Position numbers and translations under genes: made by a program. This document shows, one piece after another, positions 36,061-47,804 of a stretch of 64,000 nucleotides of DNA. The stretch's first letter is position 1, and the number at the start of each line of letters is the position of its first letter. The stretch is taken from assembly GCA_028673005.1 (NCBI GenBank), contig CM054118.1, positions 58,721,338 through 58,785,337 of the forward strand, written 5' to 3'. Origin of the DNA: Tanypteryx hageni (lineage: Eukaryota; Arthropoda; Insecta; Odonata; Petaluridae). A model generated the notes under the pieces. That model saw only the letters and a program-made list of their open reading frames with translations. It was not told the origin of the DNA and searched no databases.

Positions 36061-39000
36061 TTCGTTAAATGAAATTTCGGCTCTGGTGGACTTTATTTAT
36101 GCACAAAATCGTCCATTAAAATACCTTGCAATAAAAAGGAGAATGTCTTAAACGTGAAAACACTCTAGTCGTTCGTAGCACTGCAGAGAGCGAAGCCGTG
36201 ATTTTTTCTCATCCGCACATGAAATTTTTCGTAGCGTATGAGTGATGAGAAACGAAACGCGATTAGCAAGTCTTTGGGGAGGAGAATCGCACGATTAAAT
36301 AAGAAGTGAACCGAAAATGTAAAATATGGCCCTCGGCGCGCATTGCGACAGTGTTGTGTTTTTCGCGGAGTCGGAAATTTATTTCTCTTTTCTTTCTCGC
36401 GGAACATAAAGCTTTTTGCTTCCATCAAGTGCGTTCGGCGAAAAACAACCGGTTCGGAGAGGCGTGACCTACTTATTCTCGGCGTCACTTCCGTCTTCCC
36501 CTTTCTCGTTTTTCATTGTTTCGCGCAAAATACGTAAAATTCAATCAAATCCCGCGAGATGGGAGGCAGGGAGATGGGTCGAGTCCGACGATTCAAACAA
36601 AATTTATTCCAATTCTATATATATATATTTTCGTGTATTCGCGATATTTTGAAGTGGATTAAGGTCTAATAGGATGTCGCATATATACATACATTTTTTT
36701 AGAAAATCCTTTGTTATACGAGGAATTTCTGTTTTTTTTTAAATCTCAGAATTTCGAAGTTGTTCGTCAATCTGCGCGCGCGTGGATACATAATTGCGAC
36801 CGTTTAACGGAACAACACGAACGACGACGGCTCTTAAACTGCGAAACAAAAGTGGAGAACGTGGCAAAAATCAAGGTTAGGATTTTTTTCGCTGTGTGAA
36901 GGGATCGGAACAAACAGGATTTTGCGCTCGTCTGAGAAAAAAAAATAAAGGAAAATTCCAACGTGTTATCCGTGCATATCTCGACGAATTAAAACTAGGA
37001 GTGAATGGCGTGCGTTTTCGCATAAATGGAAATTAAATTGCATGCGTATAAGAATATGGAGCTCCGTAAAATGCTCACGATTGAAGTTTTATCGGATATG
37101 ACGCTTATTTATCCTTCTCTGATTTCTTATTTAAAAGCATTATCCCATTTAATAGCATTATCAGAAATTTTCAGTGTTAAAATCTTGAAATGTCCATTTT
37201 TTCTAGCATCAACCGATTATGAATCTTTGGATTTGAATTCTACCTCCGAGATAAATTTACTTGTTTTTATCGGCTATATAACTGTCCAAATCTCAAGTTC
37301 GTAAATGGTCACCCCTAGGTTACCAAAGGTTACAAAAGCAATGTTATAGAAATTAATGGATGCGCAATTTATTTCTTATGGGAATTTAAAATAATCAACC
37401 TGTTCCTAAGTTTGAAATATTTCAAGGTTTTCAAAAATTCTTTCACGTTCATATTTACATATATACCTGCCAGATTCTCGCCAATTCCGAATACATCACT
37501 TTCATGCCTATATGACACACGGACCCGGGTACAATACAAAATTTATGATTTATTTGTATTGGTATTTAGCTAGCGATAACATTTTTCGAAAGAGTCCCTT
37601 ATCAACGCAAAAATATAATAAAATCAGTGGAATGCCATACTTGGAGAAATTTTAATTTTATGAATGCATTTTAATCGAACTATTTTCGATTGTTGTATTT
37701 CTGCCATCGAAGACTCCAACCATTTTAGATGCATCTCGCAGCATCCGCTAAAGAATAACGATCTTGATGCTAACAGCGAGAAAAACATAGCATCTCGCGC
37801 TGAGTAATACGCCGTTCTCTTTTTTTTGTTAGAGAATAATTGATCCGAGCGAGGGGAAAGTTTTCCCGAATCACCATAAAATCCCGGATATTTCGCGAGG
37901 GTTCGCCTCGCAGCGAACTCTCTTTCTCCATCTCCGTGGACTTTCTTTCCCTCCCTTAATACTCCTTATCTACTCCGCTACGCCTTCCCCTCATCCTCCT
38001 CCCCCTCATCCTCCTCCCCTCCCCCCTGCGTCCGTCCTCCCCTCCGCAGCAAAGCGGAAAATGTGATTGGACGTTACGTTAAGGAAAAGACACTTTCCAT
38101 CGGAGGATCCGTGACTGGAATCTCAACGAAATTACGCGAGCAGTTTGATATCGCAATCCTTTCTCCCTCCATCGTCCTTTCTCTCTTTTTTCTTCCGTTT
38201 CGTCCGCGGGATATCACGTGACTCTCCCGTCTCCGTGCACTTTCACTTCCCTCCACGGTGGATTTTTCTCGTCCCTTTTTCTTTTTTCCCCTCTGCGGGC
38301 GGATGTTTTCCTTTTTCCCCTATTTTAAAATGTGCGTCCTTGCGCGAAAGTAAAAAAAAAATATAACGGTTTCATTTTCTTAACGTGTCACATTCCCGGT
38401 AATGGAGGGAGGCCCCAGGACAAAAAAATAAAACTTCGGGCTGTTTACGGTTATGCAATAAAATGTATTTTTATGGCGGGAAGTATTAGGCTGTTACATT
38501 CGTAACGTATTTTATTCTAGCCCGTGAGAGAGAGAGAGATAGAGAAAGACGTCAAACTTTGGGACAATGCTATTCTCTTGCTCTTTTTTGTAACGAAACT
38601 GTAATTAATGGTTTACTAAATTATGGTACTTGTGAGTTATAACATTTTCAATCCGTTTTTTTTATAAATGATAGTTTCGTTTAATTTATCCGGAAAAGTA
38701 CTACCTATTTCACTTTTCCTAAAGTTAGTGAAGTTATAGTTCAGTTATCTGTAGCATGGAGTTTAGACGTAGTTATTCTTAAAATAAATGGTGGATTATT
38801 CTATTGGCGTTAGTAAGGTTGTAACGAAGAGGAATTAGGTCGAATATATTTATATTTGAAAAGTTAATGGATATTTGAAATACTATATTTGCATGTTAAC
38901 TATGTGTGTCTTATATCTGTGTTGATATCCAAATACAGTGTAACAATATATTATTTGACCCTTTCTTAACGTAAAGCATCGCCTTGCAAACAGTGCACAT

Positions 39001-40815
39001 TTGGACAAAAAAGTTTTGTTCGTTTTGCAAGTTTAATATAACCAGAATGTTCTTTCTGAAACTTTTTTGAAAATATGTGGTTTCAAAAAGGGTTAGGAAA
39101 ATGTATGTGTATCCTGTGTATCTACATTACTACGCAGTAACTAAAAAAACACAACTCCCACATGGCTTAACTTTGGCACCATTGTGATGCAATTATGCGC
39201 AGGAAGCTTATTTTCATAGACTCATTGTCCTATTAAAATGAAGTGTTTGCACATCCTCCTTATGTTTTGCCATGTCACACTTCCATGAGAAATATTTCCC
39301 TTGCGAACGATTTATCACACTTCACTCTAAGACATTATCAAAATTTAATTGCAATAATTATAATTTGGATGTGTTAATTTGACGAATCTTTGTATTTTTA
39401 CCTAATAAATTTGACCATTTGCTGGCTGACGTTTCCGTAATGGAATTTCATTTCATCACACGTCTCCGTTGAAGATTGTGCACGATGGACCTTAAATATC
39501 AACGAAAATTCACTTATTTATTACCTTAGATTACGAACAAACTAAATTCGCTTTAGGAATATTTTACCACTCAGTGAAAAAAACCAAGAAAATCTTACAT
39601 AAAAAAACGTGTATACATGCCCCTGTAATTTGGCTTTGTCGTATTACAACCGTGGTCCTTTGTCACAACTTGTTCTTCTCGCGACGTCCCTCTGAAGGAA
39701 TGAAGTTGTTGGAGGTGGTGTCGTAATGAAACATTTCCGCTGCAGCGCCGTTAAAAATGCAAAAATCTCCATCCAACTTTCCCGAGGCCGGAATAAGCGA
39801 GGACCTGTCCGAGAAACGGACGGCATAACGTGTAGGGGGTCGCTCGCGAACTGTCATTACCCTCTCCCTGCCTCTCTCTCTTTTTACTACTACTACACGC
39901 CACTCGTTTCAACAGTTGGCACCCCTGTAGTGACCTGCGGAGTGGAGTGGCGAGCGAGTTGGGTGAACTTTTATCCAGTGAACTCTTGTCTCTCTCTCTC
40001 CTATCTCCCTTGGGGCGAGAGCAGACACAGTCGTGAAAAGTGTTTTAGAGACGTCGTGACACTTTTCTCCTCCCTCCCACCTCTATCCTCCTCTTTTTCC
40101 TTCAACCGAGAGCGTTACGTCCTCCAACTTGCATCTCGGAGACCCATTGCTCGGGAAAAAGTGTGTTGGTGATCCGCTGCGCGATTCTTCAACCTCAATC
40201 GATGCCGGAGAAGAATGGGCGGAGGAGATATGCGGGTTGGGTGAATTGTCAGTGGCTCAGAAGAGGCTCTGGCGAGGGGAAAGAGAGGATATTAGTTTTG
40301 GCGGTATATCCGGTATGTCTTCTTTCGAGAATGAATATCGATTATTGGGTATTTTTACAATATCCACGAAGAATTACCATATCCACACGACAACTTCCGC
40401 TCACACATATGTATAACCTTAACTTATAATTTACCTTTTTTACGACCTGCTGATTCCCCCTTGCCTACGCGCAATGGGTATCTAAGAGATAGTGCAATGA
40501 ATAGCTTGGTTAGTGTCAAAAGTCTAGGAAGAAAGGTAACTTCTCTAGAATATACCAATTTATTCTCTCTAAGTTATGAACAAACCGGATTTATAGTTGC
40601 CCAAATAGCCGACATGCAATATTCAAATCTTAGGAAACCAAAGTTTGAAATTTTCACGGTTATCTTTGGGTTTCAAAGCTCGTGCTCGAAATTGCTGTCC
40701 GAGTTTTCTTCCACAATGTTGGGGGAAATGATTTCTTTGCTCTTTGGCGCATATTTTGCTTGCCTAATTTGTTTCTAAACTAACAGCATCTATGTTGGAA
40801 AGCATAAGGACTTCT
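36061..40815. other. Long stretch with no recognised gene
   Basis: AT-rich with some moderately GC-rich patches (36170-36600, 37830-38350, 39640-40300). Frames within these patches occur on both strands without domains. (TC)- and (GA)-type microsatellites occur at 37960-38040 and 38525-38550. A host exon could hide in the 39.7-40.3 kb patch, but no splice-bounded coding signal could be established. Confidence 0.45.
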
Positions 40816-40819
40816 CGTA

Positions 40820-40905
40820 CAGTGAAAATCCTCTTATCTGACTCTCTTGTGGCCTGAGATTGTTCGGATAATTGAAGAAACGGGACAATAATTGAAAACC
40901 TGTAT
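40820..40905 (+). mobile_element. Tigger/pogo-type terminal remnant
   Basis: TA followed by CAGTGAAAATCCTCTTATCT and later TTCGGATAATTGAAGAAACGGG matches the layout of Tigger ends (CAGTGAAACC...TTATCCGAC...CGGATAA.TGAA). No inverse end was found within the next few hundred bases, so only one terminus survives. Confidence 0.5.
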
Positions 40906-41468
40906 TAGAAAAACAAAATTAAAGAATATATTTATAATAAAATTAAACCTTGTATTCATTTTAAAATGTTGTATTTATATAAATTTATTGTGGATGCGTG
41001 CCACGTGTTAGTAGGAGACATTTAATGGTTTATTCTCTACTTAGGCTTTATACTGGTGGAGATAATGGATGCAATGGCACTTCATCATCTTTAAAAGTTA
41101 AATTTTAAGTGTAAAATTGTGAAAAGAGCCTCTCATTCACAAAATATGACAATAATAGCATAAGTGATCGAAACTAACTTTATTGGCAGCCATGTGAAGC
41201 ATGTTTTGGTGAGTCCCTAGAAGGCGTGATGTCGAGTACAGATCTCGCATCATTTGCACACATGATGAAATGAAACAGCAGCTTAGAATTGGTAGGGAAA
41301 TTTTACAAATTCAATTATCCGGGTGGATATTCTACCACTGAAGTAACTCGCCAGATATATTTTTCAGTTTCATGATAGGGTATTTCTATGAAAGAGTGTT
41401 TGTTCTTATATCTCCATTCCAGTATATGCTTACTACATTGTAATCCTAGATCTGAATTTACCAATATG
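40906..41468. other. AT-rich spacer
   Basis: Nothing supported. Confidence 0.5.
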
Positions 41469-41476
41469 CTCTAGAG

Positions 41477-41848
41477 CAGCGTTTCCCAACCTATGGTCCA
41501 CGGACCACTTGTGGTCCGCGAAGGTCATGTTGGTGGTCCGCGGAGGTTTCCAAAATTAGTTTATTTTTAGGTCGCACCTCATATTTAGCTGAGATATTTT
41601 TTGGGAAAAATTAAGCGAGTTGTACACTATCACAGGTATTGAATACTTTTATTAATGGCGTTTTTACTCGAACATTTTCCCACTTCTTCATAGCTCTCGA
41701 TTCCACCACCTCTCCTCCATTCGTAAATTACACTTGCTGATCTTATTACCTCATAATCTGAGAGTGCTCGTGCCGTTTTGAGGTGGTTAGTAAGGGCTGA
41801 AAGGGCCGCTGAAGTGGTCCGCGGAGTTCAAAAGTTTGAGAAACGCTA
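41477..41848. mobile_element. hAT-like MITE with CAGCGTTTCCCAACC ends (372 bp)
   Basis: The left end CAGCGTTTCCCAACCTATGG and the inverse of the right end, TAGCGTTTCTCAAACT, agree at 13 of 16. 'GTGGTCCGCG' subterminal repeats occur at both ends. The 8-mers CTCTAGAG (41469-41476) and TTCTAGAG (41849-41856) match at 7 of 8. This terminus type is widespread in animal hAT elements. No transposase. Confidence 0.93.
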
Positions 41849-41971
41849 TTCTAGAGGCTATCCCACTTATGAAATGGTATTGGGGTTTCTTCGGTTTTCT
41901 TCATGGAGGACATCAGTTGGGAAAGGAAGATAACAGCGTTGCTAGCCCGATCTCAGCCAAAAGATGCCTAA

Positions 41972-42516
41972 TCTAATATATAAAATGCAAAAATCAAAAA
42001 CCCCCTTCTAACCAAAATATTTTCGGAAAAAACCAACCGATTTTAATCAACAATTTTTTAGGCGACAGGGCAGGCTCCAAAGTAGGTTTGGATACCACTC
42101 TTAACCCCCTCCACTCTCGCGCTGTACAGCCCTGGTGAGAAATCCGTTTCTGTCTGTCTGTAACTATGTTCCCTTATAATTCAAGAATGGCTGAACCGAT
42201 TTGCAGCAATCTTTCACTAATTCGTTCAGCATTACAACGAACAGGTTTACGTAAAATACAGATTATACAGCCTGTGTAAGGCAAATAACGTTTTTACCGA
42301 TAGTGTCAATACGTTTCACGTTCAAAAAACATATGAATATACAGTCTGATCTAAAATTATGACATAATTTCAAGAACCCTTTTACGGAACAAAATACTTC
42401 TCTGTAGGTAATTTTTAGAAGCAACGCTTTGTAAGTTGAGCGCGCGGGCGGTGCGAGGATATATAAGTTTTTGCAATCCCGAATCACACCCGGGCAACGC
42501 CGGGTCACACAGCTAG
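41972..42516 (+). mobile_element. Non-autonomous Helitron, complete (545 bp)
   Basis: The 5' end is TCTAATATATAAAATGC, preceded by A. The 3' end has the hairpin ACCCGG-GCAACG-CCGGGT (42488-42505), 7 nt, then CTAG (42513-42516), followed by T. This is the exact Helitron pattern A^TC...CTRR^T with a subterminal GC hairpin and no target duplication. Internal phrases such as GTCTGTCTGTAACTATGTTC and GGCTGAACCGATTTGCAGC are typical of arthropod Helitrons. No RepHel gene, so mobilisation would be in trans. Confidence 0.93.
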
Positions 42517-42529
42517 TCCTGAATAAAGG

Positions 42530-42605
42530 CAGTCTTCCACTATAGTTTATTGCTAGAATATCCACCAGTCAAGTAAAAACCCCGGGTTCGATTTCCGATC
42601 AAGGC
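42530..42605 (+). mobile_element. tRNA-derived SINE head
   Basis: Following the Helitron tail by about 15 bp, TATAGTTTATTGCTAGAATATCCACC resembles a tRNA D-arm region, and CCCCGGGTTCGATTTCC is a strong B box at tRNA spacing. The downstream body (to about 42660) has no clear end, and no terminator follows the T arm. Confidence 0.55.
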
Positions 42606-45399
42606 ATTTTCAGTTACTCCCTCATCCCAAGGAGGAAAATGGCCGGAATTATCGGCTACATAACTCGTATTTGGATACGGTAACTTTTACTATACGTTTG
42701 CAGTTTTTTATTTGAATGGATGAATAAGAAAATTAAATATTTTTTCCCCTCGTCTCTCCAAAACCTAGAAAGTATTAATAAAATAAACAAAAGTTTTACT
42801 AAGACACGATAAAGTTTATCTTTATATTCTCTACGAAAACTTTCATAAAGTTTTACCACCGGACACCTGAAACAACTTTAAAATTAATAGGTACATCGCA
42901 AGAAGAACCATGTGAATTGGCATCAATAATATTACGTAATCCAATTCATGACGAGAAATACCTGAATGATTCGAAATGGAACTGAAACGAATTAATATGT
43001 CATCATTCGTGATGATTGAATGGAAATTGAATGTTGTAAACCATATTAGGGCATCATATGCGACGTAAATATTAGTGATGTTTTAGTGGATTCCATGCAA
43101 TTATTCAGTTTGAAAATTGAAATCAGCTGTTAATTGAACTGATAGGATTTATCAAAACATTGAACTTTGATTGCTTGCTTTCCAATTCAATCCAATTTTC
43201 CTATTCCAAAATTTGCTTCTAAATTAGTACAGAATTTTCAACGAAGGAATCGATGCCTACTGAAAATGAAAATAATCATGCATGAACTCTTAAGTGAGGA
43301 AGAAAACGCTGAAAAAAATTATTGGAAAATTTATCATGTAAAAAATGTAATTCACGAATCAGTGAGGAAGAAAAATCTACTTTGTAAGAAATTTAATCAA
43401 ACTTGGAAGAGGATTTGCGTTAGTTTAGAAATTATTTAAATCGCAGCAATTTATTATTTCTATACCTCCGGTCATCAATGAAGTAAATATGTTTCTAATT
43501 TTTTACTGTATTTGTTTGTTAGACGAATGAGATATTTTGTTCTACAGCGTAAAACTACATAATTTATTGTGAATGTTCTTCTCAAATACCATTTCTATGA
43601 AATGTATTTAGTCTAATCAAAATTCGTCTTAGTATAGCTGAAAACACTTTCAGTGATTATCTCAAAATCAGGGACGTTAGTTAGAAACTTTGAGTCAAAT
43701 ATTTAATCTCAAGGCAAAAATATAAGTACTCAGAAATGAAAAACTAAAAAACTGCTTAATCGTTAGTTATACTTTTATGTTGAGCGTGAAAGAGAATATT
43801 AGAATTTTTATAATAATTATTAATTTTCAAGTCTCAAGGAAAGTTACGATGAAAATCAAAAAATATATAAATTTCTATAATTATATTACGGGATTGATGG
43901 ATTTTTATGGCGATATATAAAAATAGGGGTCGAGGACACGGAAATTCTTCCTCAATAATTATGCAGCAGATGTCAAGTTAGAGAAACGACCTCTCCTGTC
44001 GCCATACAGTTGACCACTTGAGATGCATGGCATTCAAATTCACCTACGAAAGTTCAATTCGCCGCCTTCGCGACGCGCCTTCGCCAATGCGGTCCGTCAT
44101 ACGTTTTGCTCCGCGGTCTTGCTAGACAGATAAATTATTCATGTTCCACATTTTAAAAAAGGAAACAGAGAGAAAAAATGGCGACAGCAGACGGGGTGGC
44201 GTGTGTAAGTCGCGCTCTAGGAAGAAGAAAAATAAATTCCTGCTCTTCCTTCCCTTACCGAGTTAAGGCAAGAGTATGCGAGAAAGATGGAGACAGAGAA
44301 AGAGGAGAGATAAGGCGGAAAATTATTAACAAAAAAGGCGTAAAAAAGACGCCGCACAATGCGACACGCGTTTAAGAAAAACGCAAAAGGCGCTTGAAAG
44401 GACGGCGATAAATAAGACACGCTGTCAAGGGGACAAATGAGCGACAGAGGGCGCAAGGAGTAAAAGAGAGTGAGAGGCATGAGAGGAGAGGAGATAGGAT
44501 GAGGGAGTGGGCGAGAGAGAGGGGGGGAAGGGGGAAGAGAGACACGCCGAAAACAAATGAGAAAAGAGGGAGATGGAGGAAGAGAGTTTAGTAGAAGTGG
44601 CGGCGTCAGTGGCAGTATTTCTCCTTAACAAATGAAAAACACATTCCGTTGTGAGTAAAAGGAGCTGAGAACTTTCTCTCACTCTCTCTCTCTCATGGGA
44701 AGGATCTTAACATTATGGTTCCCACCGCGGATTGGTTGAGAGTAGGGTAGGAAGGGAAAGAAAGGGGGAGGAAAAGGAAGGAAGGGAGTAGGGTCAGATG
44801 AGCGGGAAATAGAGAAACGAAGGTTTTACGTAGGTGGCGGCGGAGGACAATGCAATAAGGGAGGAGAAAGAAGTGGTGGGAGGAGGGAAAGGATAGAACA
44901 GCGTGACAGGAAATAAGGAGGAGGAAAAAAACATTCCCAGGAGCTAGAAATGAAGAGGTATTCTGTGGAGAGGGACTGAGAGATGGATGCGAGAGAGAGA
45001 GAGAGAGAAGAGCTTCAAGACGCGTTAATAAACATGGGAGAGGAGAACGTGGAAGGGAACAAAACGGTGGGAGGTTGAGGGGGAAGCGACGCACGCGGGA
45101 AAAGTATTAAGTGCTAATACCTGATTATCAATTACCTTTGGCCCGCGCAAAAAATGGATGCACGCGAAATCGATCAAAAATTTTAAGTTTTGGTAAATGC
45201 AGCAATTATTATCCGTCGTTATTATGCGTTTGCTTTTGCAGGGCACGGATGGCGTCCGCGTCATTAAATAAGAATAAAGCTCGTCCTATAAAGACGGATT
45301 TTCTGGAAAAACCTAAACCGACAGTTTACCCCAATGATAATCATAAAAAATAGCCGATTATTACATATATAAGATACAAGTAGTTGGTGATTGCGCATA
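42606..45399. other. No gene recognised; AT-rich, then purine-rich (44170-45080)
   Basis: The region 44250-45080 is G/A-rich on the plus strand, including (GA)n at about 44990-45010. The 133-codon and 87-codon minus frames there are compositional (Ser/Leu/Phe/Pro). No domain found. Confidence 0.55.
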
Positions 45400-45784
45400 A
45401 TTCGAAGAAATACGGTCGATAAGAAACATTCTACGATTAAAATTTGAATCTTTATTCCTTTCCCCAGAGAATGGTACAAATTAAGCTTCGAAATTAATAT
45501 TCTAAGATATTTTAATGTGCAAGAGAAAATTGCCCTGCACGATCGATTTCAGATTTTCCGTGTGACTCAAATGTGAATTATAGGTCGTAGAATCGAACCC
45601 GGGACTTTCAATCTTGACAACAAAAACTATCCTCGGGAGCTCGGCCCAAGTAGCAAGAGATTTCCACCAAGTGCCATGACAATCGGTTTATTGGTTAAAA
45701 AATTAATAGGGAGGGGCGACAAACAGACAGACAGACAGACACAACGACGAAGTTATAAGGCTATTTCCATCCTGGAAACTAGGA
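45400..45784 (-). repeat. SINE-like repeat family A, copy 2
   Basis: It aligns with the copy at 47203-47545 over most of its length: shared 'attctaagatattttaatgt', 'gcaagagaaaatt.ccct.cacga', GAATCGAACCCGGGACTT, ACTATCCTC.GGAGCT.GGCCCA and 'tttccatcctggaaa'. On the minus strand the order is hairpin, CTGTCTG microsatellite, degenerate A box, B box GGGTTCGATTC, then a ~190-bp 3' body. No coding potential. Confidence 0.75.
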
Positions 45785-47202
45785 ATGGGCTATATTACAT
45801 ATTATCGTTAATTTCAACCAAAAAGGTCTTAATTCTAACAAATGAAATATTAAATTTATTTCTAGGACTGTATTAATATGCCATTGATTTTAAAATACAA
45901 TGTCAACGTAGGATGACGTCATTATACTAAAGACACGTAATTTAGTAAAACGTGAAAAATATTTCAATGTTGTTTTTCGTAGTTTGTCGAAAATTTTTAA
46001 CTATTTTAATTGTTAAATATACTGACTTCATAACTATTTCGCGATTTTTAATCCAAATACATGCTAAAGGCACGGATGATGATGCCATAATCTTAACACA
46101 ATATATCCTAATTTTTCCATAATTTTAGTGTATAGGGTATTGCCTTAATGATGATTATTCTTATTGCTTATGCAAGGCGATCTGAGTCACGAAACTTGAA
46201 ATACGAAAACTTGGACACTAGCCGATTGCCAGAGAATTTGGAAATTATGGATAGTTGCCTTAATTTCGCGGAAAATTATAAATATTCTGCTGGAACACAT
46301 GGAATATATGGTCTAATGCATACAAGTTTCACGTGCTGTTGCCCTGGAGAACACGTTCGTTTATTTAAGAGTAGATCTTGGTGTATGGTGATTTTTTAAA
46401 GCGCTTGCAGTATGCAAGCGCCTACAACTCGTATAATTTAAATTGATAACATTGTTATATTTAACATGACTATATATATTATTAGATAGTATATAATTTT
46501 AGAAAACTAAAACTATTATTGCCATTATCTTCGGAAAATTTTATTTTAAACAAATTGATGCATAAAAAATTATTTTTGAAAAATATTTTCACTGCAGTAG
46601 AGGACAATTTAAAAATATATTCCAATATTTTGGGATATGGGATGTATAAAAATATAATGTAAAGAAATGAAAATATAATAAAATGTAAGAAATTAAAAAT
46701 ATTTAAGAGAAGAAATGTTTCAAATAAAAATTTGAAATATTATAAATATTTTATGACTTCACTTAGCTCTAAAAATTTTTTAAATGTGTACAATTGGAAA
46801 AATAGACAAACTGGAGCTTTAATGGCTGACAAGTTCAATTTGTTGAGGTTTATTTGAAATTGGAAACTTAAAATTTTTTATACATTTAATACAAGATGAT
46901 TCAAACAGAACTTATGTTGCCTACTTTCCATTTAATCATTTATGTAATACTTATATTGACTTTAATATCTTTAAAGCCATCGCGGATATGTAGCGCTTTG
47001 TGTTCCCAAATTTCATAATTTTGCGTTATAAAATATATTACAAATACATTCGAACGCAATATTAAATCGATCACGCGTATTTGTCCAGCAAAAATAACGC
47101 ATGTACGTATTAGAATATACCGAATCTGTGTGCAACAATAGTTGTTGCTATGGCAACACTTTCGTAATGAGTAATAAAAACTGTAAAATCGCCAGTATTT
47201 AC
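45785..47202. other. AT-rich stretch, no gene recognised
   Basis: The 83-codon frame at 46148-46399 is open and less biased than its neighbours, but it resembles no known family and has no supporting context. It may belong to the unidentified element ending at the hairpin at 46401. Confidence 0.45.
46401..46425. repeat. Perfect hairpin related to the TIR tip of the 57.9-kb element
   Basis: GCGCTTGCA-GTA-TGCAAGCGC is followed by CTAC. Its inverse reads GTAGGCGCTTGCATACTGCA, like the terminus GTAGAAGGTGCTTGCATTCT at 57861. Likely one end of a relative; the partner end was not found. Confidence 0.5.
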
Positions 47203-47545
47203 ACGAAATTCTGAGAAATACAATCGATAAGCAAATTCTACGATAAAAATGAAAATTTTCATTCCTTTCCTCAGAGAATAGTAGAAACTCTCTCTGATAT
47301 TGCAATTCTAAGATATTTTAATGTGCAAGAGAAAATTACCCTTCACGATGGATTTCAGATTTCCCACATAAATCAAATACGAAGGATAGTTCCTGGAATC
47401 GAACCCGGGACTTCAATCTTCGCAACGAAAACTATCCTCAGGAGCTTGGCCCATGTAGCAATAGATTTCCACCAAGATTCAGAGACAGAAGAGACAGAAA
47501 CAACAATAAAATTATAAGCTTATTTCCATTCTGGAAAGTAGGCTA
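47203..47545 (-). repeat. SINE-like repeat family A, copy 3
   Basis: The best-preserved box B of the three copies (GAATCGAACCCGGGACTT at about 47398, complement strand), with the upstream GGCCCA/AGCTCCTGAGGATAG segment acting as a possible A box. It ends with 'tttccattctggaaa', a small hairpin. About 1.4 kb separates it from copy 2 in the same orientation. Confidence 0.75.
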
Positions 47546-47804
47546 AAATTAGTAAAATAGTTTATTCAATAATTAAATTAAAGTTTTAATTCTCTCATTA
47601 TCATTATCGTATCCATATTCTCATAATATTTATTTAAAAACATGACGAAACCTCATGCCGTCCACCAATTTTCAAAAGCATTTCCTATAAAATGTTATAG
47701 ATGAAATTAAATAACAAACATAAACTTAAATATTTATCATTCTATCTAAAATAATTTTCTCAATATATTACTTGGATAATTTGGAATGTATCCCCTGCCG
47801 CCAA
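47546..47804. other. AT-rich spacer
   Basis: Nothing supported. Confidence 0.5.

Noticed and set aside
39640..40430. Possible exon cluster in a GC-richer patch
   Set aside because: Frames occur on both strands, none has a domain, and no consistent splice sites were found.
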